DNA from: an archaeon
GTDB taxonomy: Archaea > Iainarchaeota > Iainarchaeia > Iainarchaeales > Iainarchaeaceae
NCBI GenBank assembly: GCA_024653905.1
Contig: JANLGZ010000002.1
Location: 1 to 14,958 of the forward strand
DNA length: 14,958 nt
Direction: 5' to 3'
Part shown: in pieces, positions 7,903 through 13,581 of the stretch
Layout of the letters: the number at the start of each line of letters is the position of its first letter
Position numbering within the stretch: the first letter of the stretch is position 1
Translations under genes and position numbers: made by a program
Notes under the pieces: model-generated
What the model was told of the DNA's origin: nothing
What the model saw: only the letters and a program-made list of their open reading frames with translations
Database searches by the model: none

Positions 7903-8001
7903 TCACTCTAAACCTGCCACCGTTGCGTCGGTGGGGTGCGCGTCCACTTCGCTTGGGCTCAGTAGGACTTGTTTATTTTGTTTGTAATTTTTCTTTTGCA
8001 T
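7903..8001 (-). CDS. Possible 32-aa small ORF between dUTPase and aIF5B
   Basis: An ATG at 8001 is preceded by GGAG with 8-base spacing, within the end of the dUTPase gene. The frame stays open for 32 codons and its TGA at 7905-7903 overlaps a GTG in the aIF5B start region. The first 11 codons are AT-rich and Lys/Asn/Gln-rich (MQKKNYKQNKQ). The rest is encoded by a GC-rich block (SPSEVDAHPTDATVAGLE), in sharp contrast with the neighbours. No known domain is recognised. It may be a real small protein, a leader that couples translation, or an open frame created by a repeat insertion. Coding status rests only on ribosome binding site and frame. Confidence 0.4.
   Translation of the reverse strand: MQKKNYKQNKQVLLSPSEVDAHPTDATVAGLE
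7915..7975 (-). repeat. GC-rich structured element, copy A
   Basis: A GC-rich stretch in AT-rich surroundings between dUTPase and aIF5B. On the minus strand it forms a hairpin at 7917-7934 (CCACCG, six-base loop, CGGTGG; perfect 6 bp). It also forms a second hairpin at 7942-7968 (GTCC-T-ACT with AGT-GGAC, one bulged T, 12-base loop). The upstream end, on the plus strand GTAGGACTTGTTTA at 7962-7975, matches 13 of 14 bases of copy B at 9423-9436. This suggests a dispersed palindromic repeat. No terminator-like T run follows it, so it is unlikely to end the transcript. Confidence 0.55.
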
Positions 8002-8006
8002 AAATA

Positions 8007-8438
8007 TTACTCCAAACCCGTGGAACCAAATCCGCCTTTTCCTCTTGAACTTTCATCAAGTTCTTGAACTTCTATTAATTGTGGTTCTTCTATTTTGTTG
8101 AAAACAACTTGTGCTATTTTTTTTCCTTTCTCAATTAAATATTCTGTATCGCTCAAGTTTGCCATTATTACTTTCACTTCACCTCTATACCCTGCGTCTA
8201 TTGTTCCGGGAGTATTAAGGAGTGTAATTCCGTGGTTTATTGCTAAACCACTTTTTGGTCTTACTTGGGCTTCATATCCTTTGTCAAAAGCTATGCTAAT
8301 TCCTGTTGAGATGAGTTTTCTTTCCATTGGTTTCAAAGAGGCGTTTTCGTTTGCGTAAAGATCAAATCCTGCATCGCCTTCATGCTCTATTTTAGGCATC
8401 TTCGCGTTTTCATCCAGTTTTTTGACCTTAACTATCAC
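8007..8438 (-). CDS. dut: dUTP diphosphatase (trimeric dUTPase)
   Basis: Hydrolyses dUTP to dUMP and pyrophosphate, keeping uracil out of DNA and feeding thymidylate synthesis. All five trimeric dUTPase motifs are visible in 143 aa: AGFDLYA (23-29), RPKSGLA (60-66), GTIDAGYRGEVKV (78-90, catalytic Asp81), GKKIAQVVF (105-113) and RGKGGFGSTG (132-141). The start is a GTG at 8438, with GAGTGA 4 bases upstream in the Ndk stop region. A dUTPase between Ndk and aIF5B is not part of the usual archaeal cluster. The five-motif form argues against dCTP deaminase. Confidence 0.95.
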   Translation of the reverse strand: MIVKVKKLDENAKMPKIEHEGDAGFDLYANENASLKPMERKLISTGISIAFDKGYEAQVRPKSGLAINHGITLLNTPGTIDAGYRGEVKVIMANLSDTEYLIEKGKKIAQVVFNKIEEPQLIEVQELDESSRGKGGFGSTGLE

Positions 8439-8442
8439 TTTA

Positions 8443-8907
8443 TCACTCTTTTTCCGTGTCTGAGTAAATTACTTCTGTGTCGATTTTATCCCATTCAAGA
8501 ATTTCCTTTTTTGTGAAAAATCTTTCAACTTCTTTTCCTGCACTTTCTACAGAATCCGAAGCATGAATTATTGTGTTTTGTACACTTAGTGAAAAGTCTC
8601 CTCTTATTGTTCCAGGCATTGCTTCTGTACCCTCAGTAACTCCTGCTAATTTTCTCACAACCTCAACAACCCTTCTTCCTTCTAACACTATTAATATGCT
8701 TGGTGCTCTTTGCATGAATTGTTTTATTCCCGTAAAAAATGGTTTGTCAACAAGATGTGCGTAGTGTTCTTCAAGAATTTTATCATCAAGGTGCTGCATT
8801 TTCATTGCAACTAACTTGAGTCCTTTTCTTTCAAACCTATCAATTACTTCTCCAACAAGACCTCTGTTGATTGTGTCAGGTTTTATGATTACCAAAGTTT
8901 TCTCCAT
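8443..8907 (-). CDS. ndk: Nucleoside diphosphate kinase
   Basis: Moves the gamma-phosphate between nucleoside tri- and diphosphates through a phosphohistidine. The active-site NTIIHASDS is at 111-119, with His115 phosphorylated. K9 (IIKPD), Y49 (EEHYAHL), R85, T91, R102 and N111 complete the nucleotide pocket. The 154-aa length is normal. The ATG overlaps the L24e stop by one base (TAATG). L24e-Ndk adjacency upstream of aIF5B is a conserved archaeal arrangement. Confidence 0.96.
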   Translation of the reverse strand: MEKTLVIIKPDTINRGLVGEVIDRFERKGLKLVAMKMQHLDDKILEEHYAHLVDKPFFTGIKQFMQRAPSILIVLEGRRVVEVVRKLAGVTEGTEAMPGTIRGDFSLSVQNTIIHASDSVESAGKEVERFFTKKEILEWDKIDTEVIYSDTEKE

Positions 8908-9113
8908 TATTGTTCACCTTTGCTTTTTAATTTTATTTCCTTATTCCTGTGATAGGCATTGGTCCACTTTGTTTTTCCAGGGGTTCTTTTTAATTTCAAA
9001 AAATTCATTTCTGTTTTCTGATTTTTGAACCAGTAAATAGTCCCGTCTTTCTTTACATACATGTGGCCTGTGCCTTTTGGTATTTCTTGTCCAGTAAAAT
9101 GATCTGTAGGCAT
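8907..9113 (-). CDS. rpl24e: Ribosomal protein L24e, zinc-less form
   Basis: Large-subunit protein of 68 aa recognised by GQEIPKGTGHMYVKKDGT, the aromatic segment IYWFKNQKTEMN and LKRTPGKTKWT. The family normally binds zinc through four Cys (CSFCG and FCSSKC). Here the matching positions are D4, T7, K30 and T34, so no zinc ligand is left. GGAGTGA precedes the ATG by 7 bases. It lies between S28e and Ndk as in most Archaea. Confidence 0.92.
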   Translation of the reverse strand: MPTDHFTGQEIPKGTGHMYVKKDGTIYWFKNQKTEMNFLKLKRTPGKTKWTNAYHRNKEIKLKSKGEQ

Positions 9114-9127
9114 TTTTTTATCACTCC

Positions 9128-9334
9128 TTACTTAGCCCTGATTTCTTTTGCTTCCCTTTCTGTTGACAGCAAAATAACCACGTCGCCTTTTCGTATATTT
9201 CCTTTTATGTTTCTTCTTTTTACTCTGCCCTGTTCTCTTCCTTCAAGAATTTTGCAAAGCACTTGAACTATCTCCCCATTAACTCCGGTTCTTCCAAGAA
9301 GTTCTACAACTTCAGCTGGTGTCCCTTGTTCCAT
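9128..9334 (-). CDS. rps28e: Ribosomal protein S28e
   Basis: Small-subunit protein of 68 aa with the S28e core TPAEVVELLGRTGVNGEI, VLCKILEGREQGRVKRRNIKG and the C-terminal LSTEREAKEI. The ATG overlaps the stop of an upstream 39-codon frame (TAATG). The only ribosome-binding-like G run (GGGGGTG) lies in a hairpin at 9336-9353 that abuts the start codon. Initiation may therefore depend on a ribosome finishing the upstream frame. This is inferred from the sequence only. Confidence 0.95.
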   Translation of the reverse strand: MEQGTPAEVVELLGRTGVNGEIVQVLCKILEGREQGRVKRRNIKGNIRKGDVVILLSTEREAKEIRAK

Positions 9335-9453
9335 TACGCGGACACCCCCGCGTGTGAGGTGTACACTCCGAGCATGCTTCTCGGAAGGGAGCGTGCACCT
9401 TTGGTAGCACTGGCTTCGTTCGGTAGCACTTGTTTAATTAGTTCGCTTAACAT
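9334..9453 (-). CDS. Possible 39-aa small ORF between L7Ae and S28e
   Basis: The ATG at 9453 has a clean AGGTGA 6 bases upstream, overlapping the L7Ae stop. The frame is open for 39 codons and its TAA shares a base with the S28e ATG. The protein begins MLSELIKQVLPNEASATKG and is basic and Ser/Ala-rich after that. Codons from the tenth onward are GC-rich, unlike the flanking genes, because they lie in repeat copy B. Its KQVL at residues 7-10 also occurs in the 32-aa frame at 7903-8001 through the shared DNA block. No domain is recognised. It may be a small protein, a coupling peptide or a by-product of repeat insertion. Confidence 0.45.
   Translation of the reverse strand: MLSELIKQVLPNEASATKGARSLPRSMLGVYTSHAGVSA
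9336..9436 (-). repeat. GC-rich structured element, copy B
   Basis: On the minus strand it has, in order: a 9-base direct repeat AGTGCTACC (9430-9422 and 9411-9403); a long hairpin with arms GGTGCACGCTCC (9399-9388) and GGAGTGTACACC (9369-9358), 12 positions with one C-A mismatch and one G-U pair; an alternative inner 6-bp stem TCCGAG/CTCGGA; and a 6-bp hairpin ACGCGG/CCGCGT (9353-9348/9341-9336) ending two bases before the S28e ATG. The plus-strand block GTAGCACTTGTTTA at 9423-9436 matches copy A at 13 of 14 bases. It resembles an interspersed palindromic repeat. Confidence 0.55.
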
Positions 9454-9463
9454 TCATCATCAC

Positions 9464-9829
9464 CTATTTTGCTAATTCCTGAAGCTTCTTTACAAAGTCT
9501 TCAAAATCTTTTTTTGTGTCGCCTTCATCAGTAATCGCTAATGCAGCTGTTCCAATTTCTAATCCTACTTTTTCACCCAATTCTTTTTTGGTTGATGCGT
9601 AGCTGAAAGGAATATTTTTTTCCTTGCAGAGTATAGGCAAATGCATTACTATTTCTGGCGGGCTAACATCTTCAGCAATAATAATAAGTTTAGCTGTGCC
9701 TCTTTCGCAAGCTTTGGTTGCTTCGTTAGCTCCTATTCTTATTTTTCCTGTTTTATTTATTTTAGTTAAAATTGTTGCCTGTTTTGTTTTTAGCTCCTCA
9801 GACATGGAGTACTTAACGTAGTCAGCCAT
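9464..9829 (-). CDS. rpl7ae: Ribosomal protein L7Ae
   Basis: Kink-turn-binding protein of the large subunit, also a core part of archaeal C/D and H/ACA RNPs and RNase P. It has 121 aa. The RNA-binding loop is IGANEATKACERG (32-44), followed by LIIIAEDVSPPEIVMHLP (48-65) and the hydrophobic loop LEIGTAALAI. It is the first gene of the minus-strand string, with a strong AAGGAGGTG ribosome binding site and a small hairpin just upstream. Archaeal L7Ae is known in some species to control its own mRNA through a kink-turn in the leader; a clear kink-turn is not visible here. Confidence 0.96.
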   Translation of the reverse strand: MADYVKYSMSEELKTKQATILTKINKTGKIRIGANEATKACERGTAKLIIIAEDVSPPEIVMHLPILCKEKNIPFSYASTKKELGEKVGLEIGTAALAITDEGDTKKDFEDFVKKLQELAK

Positions 9830-9846
9830 ACTAATTACACCTCCTT

Positions 9847-9860
9847 AGCCCAACAGGGCT
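9847..9860 (-). promoter_or_regulatory. Small hairpin next to the L7Ae ribosome binding site
   Basis: On the minus strand AGCCC-TGTT-GGGCT forms a perfect 5-bp stem with a four-base loop. It ends directly before the AAGGAGGTG of rpl7ae. In the mRNA it would stack against the ribosome binding site and could modulate initiation. It lacks the tandem G-A pairs of a kink-turn. Confidence 0.4.
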
Positions 9861-9870
9861 TCATTGTCAT

Positions 9871-9910
9871 ACGGCGAGAAAATGAATTATTTCTACTTAT
9901 ATCTCGCCGT
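9871..9910. promoter_or_regulatory. 9-bp perfect inverted repeat between divergent genes
   Basis: ACGGCGAGA (9871-9879) and TCTCGCCGT (9902-9910) form a perfect inverted repeat with a 22-base AT-rich spacer. If the minus-strand operon starts about 26 bases past the TATA element at 9928-9936, this would be a stem-loop at the very 5' end of the L7Ae mRNA. On the plus strand it lies upstream of the promoter and could be a protein-binding site. The arms are GC-rich relative to their surroundings. Confidence 0.5.
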
Positions 9911-9927
9911 GAAAGGCTTTAAAAAGG

Positions 9928-9936
9928 TTTATATAT
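9928..9936. promoter_or_regulatory. Near-palindromic TATA element shared by divergent promoters
   Basis: TTTATATAT on plus (ATATATAAA on minus) is preceded on each strand by an A/G-rich BRE-like stretch (AAAAAGG on plus, AAAGGC on minus). It is centred 28 bases before the ATG at 9960, which predicts a leaderless or nearly leaderless plus-strand mRNA. On the minus strand it predicts a leader of about 75 bases for L7Ae beginning near the inverted repeat. The plus-strand assignment is the stronger one. Confidence 0.6.
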
Positions 9937-9959
9937 TGCCTTTGACTTTACATTACCTT

Positions 9960-11195
9960 ATGAAATACGAAAACCCTAATTTGATCAAAAAAACGCTTAT
10001 AGTAGCGTTGTTAGTCCTGTTTTTGGTTGGTTTTGCTGTCGGTGATGATGCTGCTCATGATGTTACTGAAATAGGTGGCATGTTTCTCAATTTTGTGGTT
10101 GATACAACTTTTAATACCGTCAAACAGAACATAGTTTTCTTTGCCCCTCTGAATGCTCTTAGTTCTGGTATTTTGGAAATGCGCCCTTCTAACCCAGATT
10201 ATGGTTTAATTGTAAGAGAAGACGGGGGAAATTCTAATTCCAGTTATGCCAATATTACTGCTAATGATGATGGAGCCAGAATCGGGTTTAATACAAGTGC
10301 GGAAGGTTCACAATTGAGAATTGCTGAAAATAAGGTTATTGTAGAGGCAGGAAACGAGCTTTGTATTGGAGATAATTGTGTTACTTCTTTAGGTAACTCC
10401 GCAGGAAACAATACAGGCGGAGGCAATATTTTACAGGGAAAGTTCAGCAAATGTAAACCTATTGCTAAATCTGGGCTTATTAATTCAGGAACAACAGTTA
10501 TTTTTTGTGAAACCTCAGGAGAGGTAAGTCAGGAAAACACAGGAAACACAGGTTTAATTGAGTACACCAGCGGTTATTATGATTTTATATCCGGTTATAA
10601 TAATAGTTTAGTCATGATTTGCCCTTCAAATTCGATTGTATTAAGGGCAGAAGTAAAGTGTAAGGGAAAGGGCGGAGGTTCTTTAATTGATAACATCCCG
10701 ATTATTGGGGATTTTTTTAGTAATATAAACGGGACTTATGCTGTTACTGTGAATAATCAGCTCTCCAATAGTACGCTTATTCATGCAATATTTGGTCCAA
10801 ATTATCGCCCCGGCGGTATTTTATCAAACGGCGGGATTTTATCATCCGCATATAATTTTCCTTATACTCGTGTTTCTTCAGAACCAGGAAGCGATTCCTA
10901 TGTTTTTTCCAGTGAACAAGTAAATCCGGAAGCATACCCCGAGGAATATTTCCCTTCAAGAGAAGCATGGGCTGTTTCATGCGGAACTGTAACAACAATC
11001 AACAGCAGTTTTTCTGTTTTAGTTCCCCCAACCACTAGTTTAACTTCTCCGGCATACGGTCAAATTAATCAAACCAGAACAGTGGCTGCTCCCACAACAA
11101 CAAATGTTTCCCCAGTTCCTATTGAACAAGGAATTGAAGAAGCCTGGATTTCCTGTATGGTTCTTCCCGAAATATTTGACCAGTCTCGTTGGTAA
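9960..11195 (+). CDS. Secreted or surface protein of unknown family, 411 aa
   Basis: The ATG at 9960 is chosen because it lies a canonical distance after the TATA element and gives a clear signal peptide: charged MKYENPNLIKK, then a hydrophobic core at residues 12-28 and a likely cleavage near FAVG-DD. An upstream in-frame ATG at 9864 would put the promoter inside the gene. The mature part is Ser/Thr/Asn/Gly-rich, with many N-glycosylation sequons (for example NSS, NIT, NTS, NNT) and eight Cys. The segment at ~84-140, ending NELCIGDNC, resembles beta-rich repeat regions of pilus-tip or tail-fibre-like surface proteins, but no family is firmly recognised. A hydrophobic SLIDNIPIIGDFFSNI occurs mid-protein. 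It is followed after 3 bases by another secreted-protein gene, probably in the same transcript. Confidence 0.8.
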   Translation: MKYENPNLIKKTLIVALLVLFLVGFAVGDDAAHDVTEIGGMFLNFVVDTTFNTVKQNIVFFAPLNALSSGILEMRPSNPDYGLIVREDGGNSNSSYANITANDDGARIGFNTSAEGSQLRIAENKVIVEAGNELCIGDNCVTSLGNSAGNNTGGGNILQGKFSKCKPIAKSGLINSGTTVIFCETSGEVSQENTGNTGLIEYTSGYYDFISGYNNSLVMICPSNSIVLRAEVKCKGKGGGSLIDNIPIIGDFFSNINGTYAVTVNNQLSNSTLIHAIFGPNYRPGGILSNGGILSSAYNFPYTRVSSEPGSDSYVFSSEQVNPEAYPEEYFPSREAWAVSCGTVTTINSSFSVLVPPTTSLTSPAYGQINQTRTVAAPTTTNVSPVPIEQGIEEAWISCMVLPEIFDQSRW

Positions 11196-11198
11196 AAA

Positions 11199-13412
11199 AT
11201 GTTCCGCAAAAGTTCTTTGCTTGCTTTACTAATCCTTTTTTCAGGATTTTCTTTTGCACTAACCCAGAATTGTTTTATTGCAGAGCAGGGACAAAACCAA
11301 TCTTCATTCGAACCGATTTTGGGCATGAGTAAATCAGACAATGCGCATGTTTACCTTGACCCGAATGCTTCAGATTACAGCGTTTATTGTCCTGATTTTT
11401 TACAGAAAAGCGTTTGCCCAAAAGGAACCCCTTTTCTTAATCTTCCTTCTCCAGAAAACTCGCATGCAGATTTTGTTTATTCTTCTTCCCAAAGCAATAA
11501 TCAAGCTTGTTTGAATGCAAACAGCGAACTTTTCTGCGGTCATTTTTGGGACTCATGTCCAGGAGAATATACCGGAATTCTGAGTTTTGTTTATAACCCG
11601 CTTTTTGGAAAAATAAATCAGGTTTCTGAATTCGGGGATTATCCTGCAAAGGTTTGCTGTGGTTTTGAAGAACTTCCGAGAGCAGAAAACTGCAAGGTTC
11701 ATGGCCCTGAGGTTTTGCGCAGGGGCTATCCTGCAAATTTTATGATTACCTGTTATGATTCCAATGGCAATCCATCAATCTGCTCTGAAAAACCTTTTTG
11801 GAATTCTTCCAATGCAGAATCGGTTGATTTTTTTGAAGATAACCGTGCCTATGCCTTATCTGAGGGCACATCAACAATAACCGCAAACACCAGCAGGTTT
11901 TCATGTTCCCTTGATGTTGAAACGATTTTGTTTTCAACATCGGATTTCTCTGAACAATGTTCGGACAGCTGTTTTGATGAACTAACCGGGCAATTTTCGT
12001 TCGACTGGTCATGGAAAAATGTTGGAGAAGATTTTTGTGATGCCTCTGATGGAAGTGCTGTTTTTTGTGACGCAACCCAGTTCAGTATTTCTCTTCTGAA
12101 AAAATTACGTAATGCAGAACCAAAAAGCAGAATTGAATTCGAAGCCCTTCTTTTAGCAGATGCGTTTTCCCCGGATTTTCAAATAGACTTTGATTACTAT
12201 TACAAAAATGTTGCTTTTTTTGATACTCCTGAATTTTATCTTAGTGAAGAAGATGGTTTGTCAAATTATTTCTCAGACCCTTCATTGTTCAGGTTTTTGC
12301 TCAATCAGAAACCGTTCACAGCTTCAACTCCTTTAAAACCCGGAACCTATTCTGTTACAATGATTGTTCCCCGTGATTATAATCCCGTGTCCCCAAAAAA
12401 CCCTGTTATTGTTTACTTTGAATTTTTAACCATTCCAGAGAACGAATCAATTTTTCATTTTCTTCCTTTAAATGGAGAAGTTGGTTTGCACGGAACAAAA
12501 ATTGACAGGATTGGTTATGGAGTTGATTACACAGGAACAGCTCCTGCTGAACTCCCGATAGATTCTTTAACAACTTTAAAATTCAGTTCTTTTGAAAAAA
12601 CATCCAATGCAGTTGCAACAATCACTAATTTTTCCTCAAATTCCACTCTCGAACAATTAAACTCAAACAATAACAAACCTGTTTTGCTCAAAATAAAACG
12701 CAATGCGAATATTTTCGATTTCGAATTCAATCAAAGCATTCCAACTCCTTTGCTTTTAGAACTCAAAAACAAAAAAAGCTTTGCTTCTCCTTTAAGCGTT
12801 CCTGTTTCTGTTGTTCGTGCTGATGGTTTTCCACTAAATTTCACAAACCCTGATTTTTCTTTTTCCTGGCAAAATGCTTTCGATTCATGTCTTGATTTTT
12901 CAGGCGCACCTTTAGAAACCAAGAATTCGGTTCGCTCAAGCAACAATTCAGCTGTTTTTTCTTTCAGCTGGCCTAATCATTCATGGACTGGTTTTGAACT
13001 TCTGAAAACAATTATTTACAGCGGTGCAGATGACCAAAAAGTTTTCCTTCAGTCCACGAGCGAAAATTTAAACAATGATTTTCTTGCTAGTTTTTTTTCC
13101 GCTTCAGAGAATGGACGAAGAGTGTTTCTTTCAGGTACAGGAATAAACCTTGTTGATTCTGAAAAAAAATCTCTGATTGATATTTTCAAACTTGTTGAAC
13201 AGGGTTATGCTGTTGTTGAACAATCCCCTAACGAGGCTGTTTTTTATTGGAATGAACCAAAATTATTCGAATTATTGGAAGTCAGAAAACAGTCTTTAAT
13301 TGCCGAATGCATTGCCTTGGATTCTCAGCCCGATGAACCGATTAATAATAACACTTCCGAAGGTGATATTTTAGGGGATATAATAAACTGGTTCGTGAGC
13401 ATATTCTCCTGA
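11199..13412 (+). CDS. Large Cys-rich secreted or surface protein of unknown family, 737 aa
   Basis: The start ATG lies 3 bases after the preceding stop, so translation is probably coupled; no strong ribosome binding site is seen. A signal peptide is clear: MFRKSSLLALLILFSGFSFA, cleavage near residue 20. At least 16 Cys lie in the first 290 residues, for example at 113, 120, 153-154 and 254-258, suggesting disulfides. Residues ~163-245 (VLRRGYPANFMITCYDSNG through EGTSTITAN) resemble a bacterial Ig-like (BIG2-type) domain. Residues 300-450 contain a beta-rich unit with KPGTYSVTMIVPRDYNP. The end is an Asn-rich linker, then a short hydrophobic helix ILGDIINWFVSIFS, which may touch the membrane. 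No catalytic motif is recognised. It probably works with its neighbour at the cell surface. Confidence 0.8.
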   Translation: MFRKSSLLALLILFSGFSFALTQNCFIAEQGQNQSSFEPILGMSKSDNAHVYLDPNASDYSVYCPDFLQKSVCPKGTPFLNLPSPENSHADFVYSSSQSNNQACLNANSELFCGHFWDSCPGEYTGILSFVYNPLFGKINQVSEFGDYPAKVCCGFEELPRAENCKVHGPEVLRRGYPANFMITCYDSNGNPSICSEKPFWNSSNAESVDFFEDNRAYALSEGTSTITANTSRFSCSLDVETILFSTSDFSEQCSDSCFDELTGQFSFDWSWKNVGEDFCDASDGSAVFCDATQFSISLLKKLRNAEPKSRIEFEALLLADAFSPDFQIDFDYYYKNVAFFDTPEFYLSEEDGLSNYFSDPSLFRFLLNQKPFTASTPLKPGTYSVTMIVPRDYNPVSPKNPVIVYFEFLTIPENESIFHFLPLNGEVGLHGTKIDRIGYGVDYTGTAPAELPIDSLTTLKFSSFEKTSNAVATITNFSSNSTLEQLNSNNNKPVLLKIKRNANIFDFEFNQSIPTPLLLELKNKKSFASPLSVPVSVVRADGFPLNFTNPDFSFSWQNAFDSCLDFSGAPLETKNSVRSSNNSAVFSFSWPNHSWTGFELLKTIIYSGADDQKVFLQSTSENLNNDFLASFFSASENGRRVFLSGTGINLVDSEKKSLIDIFKLVEQGYAVVEQSPNEAVFYWNEPKLFELLEVRKQSLIAECIALDSQPDEPINNNTSEGDILGDIINWFVSIFS

Positions 13413-13581
13413 AATCCTTATTTTAAGCAAAAGAATGATATGGGGAGAAATTAAGCCAATTTGAAAAGAAATTAAACATAATACGGAAAAATTAATAAAA
13501 GTTTAAATACAAGTTAAACCTTCAATTTTAATTGAATAGATTATTTTTATAATTATTGAAACTTTGGAGTGGTGATTTTTG
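13413..13581 (+). promoter_or_regulatory. Promoter region of the lipoprotein gene with two dyads
   Basis: A TATA box TTTAAATA is at 13502-13509 with an A-rich BRE-like AATAAAAG before it; transcription would start near 13530. The dyad GTTTAA-N7-TTAAAC (13501-13519) covers the TATA box. A second dyad TTCAATT-TT-AATTGAA (13521-13536) covers the predicted start, a layout expected for repressor operators but easily produced by chance in AT-rich DNA. GGTGA at 13571-13575 is the ribosome binding site. The first ~80 bases show only a T-rich stretch after the preceding stop, a possible weak archaeal terminator (CCTTATTTT). Confidence 0.5.

Noticed and set aside
7907..8000. Transcription terminator in the dUTPase-aIF5B gap
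   Set aside because: The hairpins are not followed by a T run on the minus strand, and the next gene starts within a few bases.
9336..9453. tRNA or other classic RNA gene in the GC-rich L7Ae-S28e junction
   Set aside because: No T-loop (GTTCRANTC) or cloverleaf arrangement on either strand; the hairpins do not match a known RNA class.
9454..9464. Box C-like GTGATGA after the L7Ae stop, suggesting a C/D guide RNA
   Set aside because: No box D (CTGA) is found at a suitable distance; the motif is explained as a ribosome binding site followed by spacer.
9830..9870. Kink-turn in the L7Ae leader for autoregulation
   Set aside because: TGA is present 5' of the hairpin, but the opposite strand lacks the GA needed for tandem G-A pairs.
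9864..9959. Upstream start for the 411-aa secreted protein, adding 32 residues
   Set aside because: It would place the TATA element and an inverted repeat arm inside the gene and bury the signal peptide behind an unlikely N-terminus.
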